NCBI RefSeq assembly: GCF_041435015.1
Contig: NZ_CP107989.1
Coordinates: 9,424,001-9,488,000 of the forward strand
Direction of reading: 5' to 3'
Length of the DNA: 64,000 bases
Origin: Streptomyces canus
GTDB taxonomy: Bacteria; Actinomycetota; Actinomycetes; Streptomycetales; Streptomycetaceae
Shown: one piece after another, positions 34,930-42,315 of the stretch
How the letters are laid out: every line of letters begins with the position of its first letter
Position numbering within the stretch: the stretch's first letter is position 1
Notes under the pieces: generated by a model
What the model saw: only the letters and a program-made list of their open reading frames with translations
Told to the model about the DNA's origin: nothing
The model's database searches: none
Made by a program: the position numbers and the translations under genes

Positions 34930-35676
34930 TTAGAGCGCGCGGTCCCTGGCCTGAAGTGCCGCTTCACGGACTGGACCACGGTGCACCGGCCCGTGCCCCG
35001 GCAGCAGCACATCGCCCTCCAGTTCCGCGAACACGTCCAGCGACGACACGGCACGAGCACGCTCGTGATGGAACATGTCCGGCAGCAGCTGGGGGCCCTT
35101 GACCCGGGAGGTGGGGTGACCGCTCACCAGACCGTCGCCGGAGATCACCACGCCGCGCTCGGGGAGGTGGAAGGCGCAGTGCCCGTCGGTGTGTCCCGGC
35201 GTGTGCACGGGCACCGGACGACCCGGCAGATCGAGCGTGCCTTCCGGCGGGAACGGCTGCGGGGAGACGACGGGCACATGGGCCGTGCCGCCCACCCGGA
35301 TCGCGTGCACCGCCCACGGCAGCACACCGGGCCGCCAGCCGTTCTTCAGTACCGTCCCCACGGACACCTGGTGCAGGAACTCCCGCCGCGCGTGCGGCAC
35401 TTCGGCCTCGTGCAGGTAGACCGGCGTGCCGTAGGTGCTGCGCAGGTACTCGGCGGAGCCGAGGTGGTCGTTGTGGGCGTGCGTGATGAGTACGGCGGTG
35501 ACCGCCTCCGGTGAACTCCCCACCTCCGCGAGGGAGGCGAGCACCTGCTGCCGGTCGCCCGGATAGCCGGTGTCGACCAGCGTGGCCGCGCTTCCTTCGG
35601 TCAGGATCACCCAGTTGGTGTTGCTGCCGTGCACCAGATAGGTGCCGTCCGCGACTTGCTGCACGCCTGCGCTCAT
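34930..35676 (-). CDS. MBL-fold metallo-hydrolase
   Basis: A 248-residue metallo-beta-lactamase-fold hydrolase. The zinc motif is THAHNDHLG, followed by the distal His in HTPGHTDGH, the Asp of ISGDGLVSG and a C-terminal GHGPVH. This is the arrangement of glyoxalase II/lactonase-like members. There is no signal peptide. The substrate is unknown. The ATG at MSAGVQQV is preferred; upstream frame continues without stop but has no coding character. Confidence 0.85.
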   Translation of the reverse strand: MSAGVQQVADGTYLVHGSNTNWVILTEGSAATLVDTGYPGDRQQVLASLAEVGSSPEAVTAVLITHAHNDHLGSAEYLRSTYGTPVYLHEAEVPHARREFLHQVSVGTVLKNGWRPGVLPWAVHAIRVGGTAHVPVVSPQPFPPEGTLDLPGRPVPVHTPGHTDGHCAFHLPERGVVISGDGLVSGHPTSRVKGPQLLPDMFHHERARAVSSLDVFAELEGDVLLPGHGPVHRGPVREAALQARDRAL

Positions 35677-35786
35677 GATCGCCCCACCCGATGAGTCCCT
35701 GCCCGACGGCACACAGCAAAGCAGACGCTCAGGCGATCCGGAGCGGCGGGTACCGGTCTTCCAGCGGTCAACTTCCGTGGTGACGA

Positions 35787-35819
35787 GGCTGCCTCCGGCA
35801 CCGTCCGCCGGAGGCAGCC
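35787..35819 (-). terminator. Hairpin after the AlkB gene
   Basis: A perfect 12-bp inverted repeat (GGCTGCCTCCGG / CCGGAGGCAGCC) with a 9-base loop lies 33 bases beyond the stop codon of the alkB-like gene and before the MBL-fold gene. No T-tract follows. Confidence 0.55.
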
Positions 35820-35852
35820 CCCGCGTGCGGCAGAAGCAGCCGCCTCTCCGCC

Positions 35853-36482
35853 TCAGCGCACGCCGTGCGGGCGGAACTGGATGCTGATGCGCGGTCCCGT
35901 GGCGCGCGTGGACTTCGGTACCGCGTGCTCCCAGGTGCGCTGACAGGAGCCGCCCATCACGATCAGGTCGCCGTGTCCCAGCGGCCGTCGTACGGCTTCG
36001 GCGCCGCCGCGCGCCGGTCGCAGCACCAGGTCGCGCGGTGCGCCCACGGAGAGGATGGCGACCATGGTGTCCTCGCGGGCGCCCCGCCCGGTCCGGTCGC
36101 CGTGCCAGGCGACGCTGTCCCGGCCGTCGCGGTAGTAGCAGAGCCCGGCGGTGGTGAAGCGTTCGCCCAGCTCCTCGGCGTAGTGCGCGGTGAGCGCCTC
36201 GCGGGCCTCGGTGAGCACGGGATGCGGCAGCGTGTCGTCCACGCCGTAGAAGGCGAGCAGGCGCGGTACGTCGACGACGTGGTCGTACATCGTGCGGCGC
36301 TCCGCTCGCCAGGGCACCTCGGCGGCCAGCTGTTCGAAGAGGGGGTCGGAGCCGCCGAGCCATCCGGGCAGTACGTCGATCCAGGCGCCGAAGCCGAGCA
36401 CGGTTCGGCGGATCCCGTCGAGGGGGCCGAGCCGCAGCTGGTCGGTCTGGTCGAAGAGAGAGCCCTGGAGGTGCGCGGTCAT
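35853..36482 (-). CDS. alkB: AlkB-type alpha-ketoglutarate-dependent dioxygenase
   Basis: A 209-residue Fe(II)/2-oxoglutarate dioxygenase that repairs alkylated bases such as 1-methyladenine by oxidative demethylation. Iron ligands: His and Asp of VAWHGDRTG and His of RTWEHAVPK. The 2-oxoglutarate Arg lies in PRISIQFRPHG. The N-terminal half carries the nucleotide-recognition lid (RRTMYDHVVDVPRL). It is divergent from the TetR gene. The ATG at MTAHLQ follows GGAG at about 12 bases. Confidence 0.88.
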   Translation of the reverse strand: MTAHLQGSLFDQTDQLRLGPLDGIRRTVLGFGAWIDVLPGWLGGSDPLFEQLAAEVPWRAERRTMYDHVVDVPRLLAFYGVDDTLPHPVLTEAREALTAHYAEELGERFTTAGLCYYRDGRDSVAWHGDRTGRGAREDTMVAILSVGAPRDLVLRPARGGAEAVRRPLGHGDLIVMGGSCQRTWEHAVPKSTRATGPRISIQFRPHGVR

Positions 36483-36558
36483 GGATCCAGCGTACTCCTT
36501 ATTCGAAAATCTGTTCCAATGAAATCCGTCGAGGTGTTCGACACTTTCGATGCATCGT

Positions 36559-36571
36559 TGTATCGGATACA
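36559..36571 (+). promoter_or_regulatory. Palindrome TGTATC-G-GATACA before a TetR gene
   Basis: A perfect 13-bp palindrome lies 27 bases before the TetR start codon, in an AT-rich patch that also contains the related words GCATCG and GTATCG on either side. It is the natural candidate for autoregulation of the TetR-flavoprotein pair. Confidence 0.5.
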
Positions 36572-36597
36572 TTGACGTATCGAACGGAGGGCCCGCC

Positions 36598-37224
36598 ATG
36601 GCGACACAGGACACGACCAGGCGCGTGACCAGGCGCCGGGTCCGCACGCGCGCCAATCTCCTGGACGCGGCCTTCGCGGTGTTCGCCGCCAAGGGCTTCG
36701 GGCGCGTGTCGATCGAGGAGGTCTGCGAGGCCGCCGGATACAGCCGGGGCGCCTTCTACTCGAACTTCGACAGCCTCGACGAGCTCTTCTTCGCGCTCTA
36801 CCAGCAGCGCGCGGACCTGATCGCGGAGCAGGTCTCCGGGGCCCTCGCCCTCGACGGGCCGGAGCTCGACGTGCTGGCCGCCGTCGACCGGGTCACCGAA
36901 GTACTGCTCCTCGACCGCGACTGGCTCCTGGTCAAGACCGACTTCCTGGTGCACGCCGCCCGCGTGCCCGAGGTCGCCCGGACCCTGCTCGAACACCGGG
37001 CGCGCCTCAGGCGGGCGGTCGCCGACCGGCTGGCACGCGCGCGTGGGCACACCGAACTGTCCGCCGTGCTGGCCGACGTCGAGGACGCCGCCCACGCCGT
37101 GGTCGCCGCCTACGACGGTGTCACCGTCCAACTGCTGCTGGACGGGGACCTCGAGCGGGCCCGCGTCTGGCTGAAGCAACTGCTCACCGCGCTGCTCACC
37201 GACAGCAGCGACACCACCGTATGA
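36598..37224 (+). CDS. TetR/AcrR-family regulator coupled to a KstD-like flavoprotein
   Basis: A 208-residue regulator. The helix-turn-helix lies at about residues 12-60, with VSIEEVCEAAGYSRGAFYSNFDSLDELF, a typical TetR recognition helix. The C-terminal ligand domain is Leu/Ala-rich. CGGAGG seven bases upstream sets the ATG; a longer frame would read through the palindromic operator. Its stop overlaps an ATG of the flavoprotein gene, so it very likely controls that gene. Confidence 0.88.
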   Translation: MATQDTTRRVTRRRVRTRANLLDAAFAVFAAKGFGRVSIEEVCEAAGYSRGAFYSNFDSLDELFFALYQQRADLIAEQVSGALALDGPELDVLAAVDRVTEVLLLDRDWLLVKTDFLVHAARVPEVARTLLEHRARLRRAVADRLARARGHTELSAVLADVEDAAHAVVAAYDGVTVQLLLDGDLERARVWLKQLLTALLTDSSDTTV

Positions 37225-37241
37225 GGGAAGGGACGGTCGCC

Positions 37242-38915
37242 ATGGATGCCGACGTCATCGTCGTCGGAGCGGGGCTCGCGGGCCTGGTCGCCGCGCACGA
37301 GCTCACCAGCCGCGGCAAGAGGGTCGCGCTGGTCGACCAGGAGAACGCCGCGAATCTCGGCGGCCAGGCCTTCTGGTCTTTCGGCGGACTCTTCCTGGTC
37401 GACTCCCCGGAACAGCGGCGCCTCGGCATCAAGGACTCCTTCGACCTCGCCTGGAGCGACTGGCAGGGCAGCGCGAAGTTCGACCGCGTCGACGACGAGG
37501 ACTCCTGGGCGGTGCGCTGGGCACGCGCCTACGTCGAGTTCGCGGCGGGGGAGAAGCGGTCCTGGCTCGAGGGGCACGGGATCAAGCTCCTGCCGACCGT
37601 CGGCTGGGCCGAGCGCGGTGACCTCACCGCCCACGGACACGGCAACTCCGTGCCCCGCTTCCACATCGCCTGGGGCACCGGCACCGGAGTCGTCGAGCCC
37701 TTCGTGGGGTACGCCAAGCAGGCCGCCCGCGACGGACTGCTGACCTTCTACCACCGCCACCAGGTCGACGAACTGGTGGTCGAGGACGGCACCGCCCGGG
37801 GCGTGCGCGGCACGGTGCTGGCCGCGGACAACTCCGCGCGCGGTGTCGCCTCGAGCCGTGACCGGATCGGCGACTTCGAGCTCACCGCCCACGCCGTCGT
37901 CGTCACCACCGGCGGAATCGGCGCCAACCACGACATCGTCCGCCGCTACTGGCCCGAGCGGCTCGGTACCCCGCCCGCCGAGATGGTCACCGGCGTGCCC
38001 GCCTACGTCGACGGCCGGATGCTCGACATCAGCGCCGGCGCCGGGGTCCGGCTGGTCAACCGCGACCGCATGTGGCACTACACCGAGGGCATCCAGAACT
38101 GGGACCCGATCTGGCCCGGCCACGGCATCCGCATCCTGCCCGGCCCCTCGTCCATGTGGTTCGACGCCCTGGGCCGCCGACTGCCCGAACCCTGCCTGCC
38201 CGGCTACGACACCCTCAGCACCCTCAGGCACCTGCGCACCACCGAGGACATCGCGGACCACGACCACTCCTGGTTCATCCTCACCCAGAAGATCATCGAG
38301 AAGGAGTTCGCGCTCTCGGGCTCCGAGCAGAACCCCGACCTCACCGCCAAGGACCGCGCGGGCTTCCTCAAGGAGCGGATCCTCGGCAAGGGAGCTCCGG
38401 GACCGATCGACGCGTTCCTGCGCAAGGGCGCGGACTTCGTGACCGCCCCGAATCTGGAGCAGCTGGTCGAGAAGATGAACGGGCTCACCGACAAGGCCCT
38501 GCTCGACGCCGCCGGGATCCGCCGCCAGATAGAGGCCCGCGACCTCCAGATCGCCAACTCCTACAGCAAGGACGCCCAGGTGCAGGGCATCCGCAACGCC
38601 CGCCGTTACATCGGCGACCGCCTCGTGCGGGTCGCCACCCCGCACCGCATCCTCGACCCCGCCGCCGGCCCCCTCGTCGGCGTCAAGCTGCACATCCTGA
38701 CCCGCAAGACGCTCGGGGGCATCCAGACCGACCTCGACTCCCGCGCCCTGGGCACCGACGGCAAGCCCCTCGAAGGGCTGTACGCGGCGGGCGAGGTCGC
38801 CGGTTTCGGCGGCGGCGGTGTGCACGGCTACAACGCGCTCGAGGGCACCTTCCTCGGTGGCTGCCTCTTCTCGGGGCGTGCGGCGGGCCGGGCGGCGGCC
38901 AAGCAGGTCGGCTAG
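37242..38915 (+). CDS. KstD-like FAD-binding dehydrogenase
   Basis: A 557-residue flavoprotein of the fumarate reductase / 3-ketosteroid delta-1-dehydrogenase superfamily. The N-terminal FAD motif is VVGAGLAGLVAAHEL, and the C-terminal FAD signature is GLYAAGEVAGFGGGGVHGYNALEGTFLGGC. In the middle lies the capping domain. It belongs to the NCBI 'FAD-binding dehydrogenase' group distinct from true KstD, so a 2-ene forming dehydrogenation is plausible but the substrate is unknown. The chosen ATG follows GGGAAGGG; an earlier ATG at 37221 overlaps the TetR stop and adds seven residues. Confidence 0.85.
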   Translation: MDADVIVVGAGLAGLVAAHELTSRGKRVALVDQENAANLGGQAFWSFGGLFLVDSPEQRRLGIKDSFDLAWSDWQGSAKFDRVDDEDSWAVRWARAYVEFAAGEKRSWLEGHGIKLLPTVGWAERGDLTAHGHGNSVPRFHIAWGTGTGVVEPFVGYAKQAARDGLLTFYHRHQVDELVVEDGTARGVRGTVLAADNSARGVASSRDRIGDFELTAHAVVVTTGGIGANHDIVRRYWPERLGTPPAEMVTGVPAYVDGRMLDISAGAGVRLVNRDRMWHYTEGIQNWDPIWPGHGIRILPGPSSMWFDALGRRLPEPCLPGYDTLSTLRHLRTTEDIADHDHSWFILTQKIIEKEFALSGSEQNPDLTAKDRAGFLKERILGKGAPGPIDAFLRKGADFVTAPNLEQLVEKMNGLTDKALLDAAGIRRQIEARDLQIANSYSKDAQVQGIRNARRYIGDRLVRVATPHRILDPAAGPLVGVKLHILTRKTLGGIQTDLDSRALGTDGKPLEGLYAAGEVAGFGGGGVHGYNALEGTFLGGCLFSGRAAGRAAAKQVG

Positions 38916-38929
38916 TGCCGAGGCACTAG
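38912..38929. terminator. 18-bp palindrome containing both stop codons of two convergent genes
   Basis: CTAGTGCC-GA-GGCACTAG is a perfect 8-bp stem. The TAG of the flavoprotein gene lies in the left arm, and the TAG of the DUF488 gene (minus strand) in the right arm. It can fold in both transcripts and is probably a compact bidirectional terminator. The right part, TGCCGAGGCACTAG, recurs at 50328-50341, again holding a minus-strand stop codon. Confidence 0.5.
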
Positions 38930-39276
38930 GACTCCAGCAGGCGCACCAGCACGGCGGCGTGGCTCCGCTCCGGCGTCTTCGACGCGGTCAGCAGGGTCAC
39001 GTCACCCTTGCCCGCCAACTCCCGGATGCGGTCCAGGAGTGCGGCCGCCTCGGGATCGGCCAGCTCCGCCTCGTAGCGCTCGGCGAACTGCTCGTACGAC
39101 CCCTCGCCCGCGTGGTACCAGCGGCGCAGCTCGGTCGACGGGGTGAGCGCCTTCGGCCACTCGTCCACGCGGGCCGCGTCCTTGGACAGCCCGCGTGGCC
39201 ACAGTCGGTCGACCAGGACGCGCACGCCGTCCGCGGGCTCGGGGGGTTCGTAGACACGGCGGATGCGAACGCTCAC
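38926..39276 (-). CDS. DUF488 family protein (YeaO-like)
   Basis: A 116-residue protein of DUF488. The family core DRLWPRGLSKDAARVDEWPKALTPSTELRRWYHAGE and the closing TLLTASKTPERSHAAVL are complete. Function unknown; the conserved Arg-Trp-Tyr and the Lys/His of the last motif suggest a small catalytic or binding site. Convergent with the flavoprotein gene, sharing the stop-codon palindrome. Confidence 0.9.
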   Translation of the reverse strand: MSVRIRRVYEPPEPADGVRVLVDRLWPRGLSKDAARVDEWPKALTPSTELRRWYHAGEGSYEQFAERYEAELADPEAAALLDRIRELAGKGDVTLLTASKTPERSHAAVLVRLLES

Positions 39277-39418
39277 GGATGACCTCTCGACGATGGGAGG
39301 AGTGCGTCGGGAGCGTACTGCGCAGCCGGGTGTGACTTGACCTGATCAAGGGTGAGTTGCGGCGGAGGCGGCCTTTAGTGTGAAGCCGTTGCCCACCCCC
39401 CGACCTGTAGGAGCGCAC

Positions 39419-40804
39419 GTGCCGAAGGCCGGCAGACGCACTTTCGTCCTCGCCACCACCCCCCTCGCCCTCGTGGCGCTGCTCGGGGCTGCCGCACCTC
39501 CGTCGACGGGCTCGTCCGGAGCAGGCGACCCCTACTTCCCGCTCGCCGGAAACGGCGGATACCACGTCGATCACTACGACCTGACGCTCGGTTACGACCC
39601 CGGCAGCGGCCATCTCGACGGCACGGCCGTCCTCACCGCCCGCGCCGGCCGGAGCCTCAGCCGCTTCGACCTCGACTTCAAGGGCCTGACCATCACCGGC
39701 CTGACGGTCAATCACGCCAAGGCCGGCTTCCGCCGCGACGGACAGGAACTGGTCGTCACCCCGAAGCGCGCCCTGCACAAGGGGGAACGGTTCACCATCA
39801 CCGTCACCTACCGGGGCAAGCCCCGCCCCGTCACCGACCCGGACGGCTCGCTCGACGGCTGGATCCCCACCGACGACGGCGCCTTCGTCGCCGGGGAACC
39901 GCAGGGCGCCATGACCTGGTTCCCGGCGAACAACCACCCCACGGACAAGTCGTCGTACGACTTCACGATCACCGTCCCCAAGGGGCGTACCGCGGTCGCC
40001 AACGGCGTCCTCCTCTCCCGGCGGACGGCGCACGGAACGACCACGTTCCGCTGGCGTCAGGGCGAGCCCATGGCCGCCTACCTGGCCACGGCGACCGTCG
40101 GCAAGTTCAACGTGCAGCAGTTCACCACCAAGAGCGGCATTCGGGTCTACAACGCCGTCGACCCGCGCGAGGCCGCCGCGGCGGCCCCGGTCCTCAAGAA
40201 ACTGCCCTCCGTCCTGGACTGGGAGAGCAAGCTGTTCGGGCCCTATCCGTTCCGTGCCGCGGGCTCCATCGTGGACCGCGCCCCGAACGTCGGCTACGCG
40301 CTGGAGACCCAGAGCCGTCCGGTCTACGACCGGGCGCCCGACCTGAGCACTCTCGTCCACGAGAACGCCCACCAGTGGTTCGGTGACTCCGTCTCCCTCA
40401 CCTCGTGGAAGGACATCTGGCTCAACGAGGGTTTCGCGACCTACGCGGAGTGGCTCTACGCCGAGCAGCACGGCGGCGACAGCGCGCAGAAGACCTTCGA
40501 CGGCCTGTACGCGAAGCCCGCGAGCGACGACCTGTGGGAATTCCCGCCCGGCGACCCCGGCAGCGGCGCCAACATCTTCGGCACCCCCGTCTACGCCCGT
40601 GGCGCCATGACCCTGCACGCGCTGCGCACGAGGGTCGGCGACCGGGCGTTCTTCCTGATCCTGCGCTCCTGGGCATCCGGGCACCGCGACGGCAACGGGA
40701 CCACCGCGCAGTTCCAGCGCCTGGCGGAACGGGTGTCGGGGAAGGACCTGGACGGCCTGTTCCACACCTGGCTCTACACGGCGGGTAAACCGAACCGGCC
40801 CTAG
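39419..40804 (+). CDS. Secreted M1-family zinc metallopeptidase
   Basis: A 461-residue exported aminopeptidase-type enzyme, short because it ends after the catalytic domain without the C-terminal helical domain of PepN. A Sec signal occupies residues 1-27. The M1 N-terminal beta-saddle (GYHVDHYDLTLGYDPGSGHLDGTAVLTARA) precedes the catalytic His314-Glu-Asn-Ala-His318 and Glu337 in NEGFATYAEW. The classical GxMEN exopeptidase motif is replaced (VGYALETQ), so an endopeptidase or altered specificity is possible. The GTG start has AGGAG about seven bases upstream. Confidence 0.85.
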   Translation: MPKAGRRTFVLATTPLALVALLGAAAPPSTGSSGAGDPYFPLAGNGGYHVDHYDLTLGYDPGSGHLDGTAVLTARAGRSLSRFDLDFKGLTITGLTVNHAKAGFRRDGQELVVTPKRALHKGERFTITVTYRGKPRPVTDPDGSLDGWIPTDDGAFVAGEPQGAMTWFPANNHPTDKSSYDFTITVPKGRTAVANGVLLSRRTAHGTTTFRWRQGEPMAAYLATATVGKFNVQQFTTKSGIRVYNAVDPREAAAAAPVLKKLPSVLDWESKLFGPYPFRAAGSIVDRAPNVGYALETQSRPVYDRAPDLSTLVHENAHQWFGDSVSLTSWKDIWLNEGFATYAEWLYAEQHGGDSAQKTFDGLYAKPASDDLWEFPPGDPGSGANIFGTPVYARGAMTLHALRTRVGDRAFFLILRSWASGHRDGNGTTAQFQRLAERVSGKDLDGLFHTWLYTAGKPNRP

Positions 40805-40845
40805 AACCTGACCAGTTCCTTACAAGTGTCGGCCAGAGTCGTTCC

Positions 40846-41595
40846 ATGATCACACGCAGAACCCAGGTGGCCCTGCTCGCCGCATCCCTGCTTCTGACCG
40901 GATGCGGCGGCGGTGCCGTGGCCGGCACGCAGGGCACGCCCCTTCCCTCTCAGGAGCCTTCGGAGCCCTCGCCCTCACCCTCGTCGGAGATGTCCGTCGA
41001 GGTCGCCCCCCAGCAGATACCCGGGCTCGGCCCGAAGACGTGGGCGAAGGTGCCGGCCGACGCCCGACAGGCCGTCGTGGTCACCGGGCGGGGCCGCGAC
41101 TCCTCGGCCTCCACCGTGGTCCTGTACGAGCGCACCGAGGCCGGCTGGCAGGCCGGTGCGAGCTGGCCCGCGCACAACGCCCTCAAGGGCTGGACCGACC
41201 ACCACCTGGCGGGCGACCTGCGCTCTCCGACCGGCGTCTACACCCTCACGGACGCCGGGGGCCTGCTGAAGAACCCCGGCACCAAGCTGCCGTACGACCG
41301 CGGCGTCGGCTTCACCGCGCCCGGCACGGGCTTCGAGGGCGAGCCGCTGGCCGGCTCCTTCGACTACGTGATCGCCATCAACTACAACCGGCAGCCCGGG
41401 ACTTCACCCCTGGACTGGACCCGGCCCCTCGGCGCGGGGCGCGGCGGCGGGATATGGCTCCACGTCGACCACGGCGGACCCACCCACGGTTGTGTGAGCA
41501 TCGCCGAGGACCACATGAAGAAGCTGCTCCTCACCCTGGACCCGGACCTGCATCCGGTCGTCGTCATGGGCGACGCCAAGTCTCTGGCCCGCTGA
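40846..41595 (+). CDS. L,D-transpeptidase (YkuD) family lipoprotein
   Basis: A 249-residue lipoprotein. The signal peptide ends with the lipobox LLTGC (Cys20), followed by a Ser/Pro/Glu-rich tether. The catalytic segment is HGGPTHGCVSI, with His and the nucleophilic Cys of L,D-transpeptidases, preceded by GIWLHVDH. It may cross-link peptidoglycan or be one of the YkuD-like proteins of unclear action. It lies just upstream of the two-component pair in the same direction (18 bases). Confidence 0.88.
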   Translation: MITRRTQVALLAASLLLTGCGGGAVAGTQGTPLPSQEPSEPSPSPSSEMSVEVAPQQIPGLGPKTWAKVPADARQAVVVTGRGRDSSASTVVLYERTEAGWQAGASWPAHNALKGWTDHHLAGDLRSPTGVYTLTDAGGLLKNPGTKLPYDRGVGFTAPGTGFEGEPLAGSFDYVIAINYNRQPGTSPLDWTRPLGAGRGGGIWLHVDHGGPTHGCVSIAEDHMKKLLLTLDPDLHPVVVMGDAKSLAR

Positions 41596-41613
41596 GCGCT
41601 TAGGATCCGCCGG

Positions 41614-42315
41614 GTGTGCGCACATGTGCTGGTTGCCGAGGACGACGAGATGCAGGCCGAACTCATACGGCGTTCCCTGCTCGCGGAGGGCCACACCGCC
41701 ACCGTGGTCCACGACGGGCGGGCCGCCCTGGACGCGGCCCGGCGGCTCGCCCCCGACCTCGTCGTCCTGGACCTGATGCTTCCGGTGATCGACGGCTTCG
41801 GCGTGTGCCGGGTGCTGCGCCGCGACGAGGACATTCCCGTCGTGATGCTCACCGCGCGGTCGGAGGAGGACGACGTCCTGCTGGGCCTGGAGCTGGGCGC
41901 CGACGACTACATGACCAAGCCGTACAGCCCGCGCGAACTGATGGCCCGTATCCGGACCGTCCTCAGACGCAGTGGACGGGGCGCGGTCGCCGACCGGCCC
42001 GAGGAGCCCGTCGTGCGTGCCGCAGGCCTGGCGGTCGATCCCGTACGGCACGAGGTGCGCTGTGACGGGGCGCCGGTGGACTGCACGCCGGCCGAGTTCG
42101 AGATCCTCCTCGCCATGGTCGCCGAGCCGGAACGGGTCTTCTCGCGGCGGCAGTTGCTGGAGGTCACCCGGGGCACCGACCGGGCCTCCACCGAACGGGC
42201 CGTGGACGTGCACATCATGAACCTGCGCCGCAAGATCGAGGCCGACCCGCGCCGGCCGGTGCGGCTGCTGACGGTGTTCGGCGTGGGCTACAAGCTCAGC
42301 GGCGGCCGCGGATGA
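41614..42315 (+). CDS. OmpR/PhoB-type response regulator
   Basis: A 233-residue regulator. The receiver (residues 3-115) has acidic pocket EDDE, phospho-acceptor Asp in VVLDLMLP, Thr in MLTARSEED and Lys in YMTKPYSP. The winged helix (about 130-230) ends in AVDVHIMNLRRKI and VFGVGYKL. It starts with GTG after AGGA and overlaps the kinase by ATGA. The preceding L,D-transpeptidase suggests an envelope-related regulon; this is inference. Confidence 0.92.
   Translation: MCAHVLVAEDDEMQAELIRRSLLAEGHTATVVHDGRAALDAARRLAPDLVVLDLMLPVIDGFGVCRVLRRDEDIPVVMLTARSEEDDVLLGLELGADDYMTKPYSPRELMARIRTVLRRSGRGAVADRPEEPVVRAAGLAVDPVRHEVRCDGAPVDCTPAEFEILLAMVAEPERVFSRRQLLEVTRGTDRASTERAVDVHIMNLRRKIEADPRRPVRLLTVFGVGYKLSGGRG

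Noticed and set aside
32234..34933. 899-codon open frame on the plus strand
   Set aside because: Runs through the VOC, universal stress protein and DUF4032 genes in other frames; no recognisable domain.
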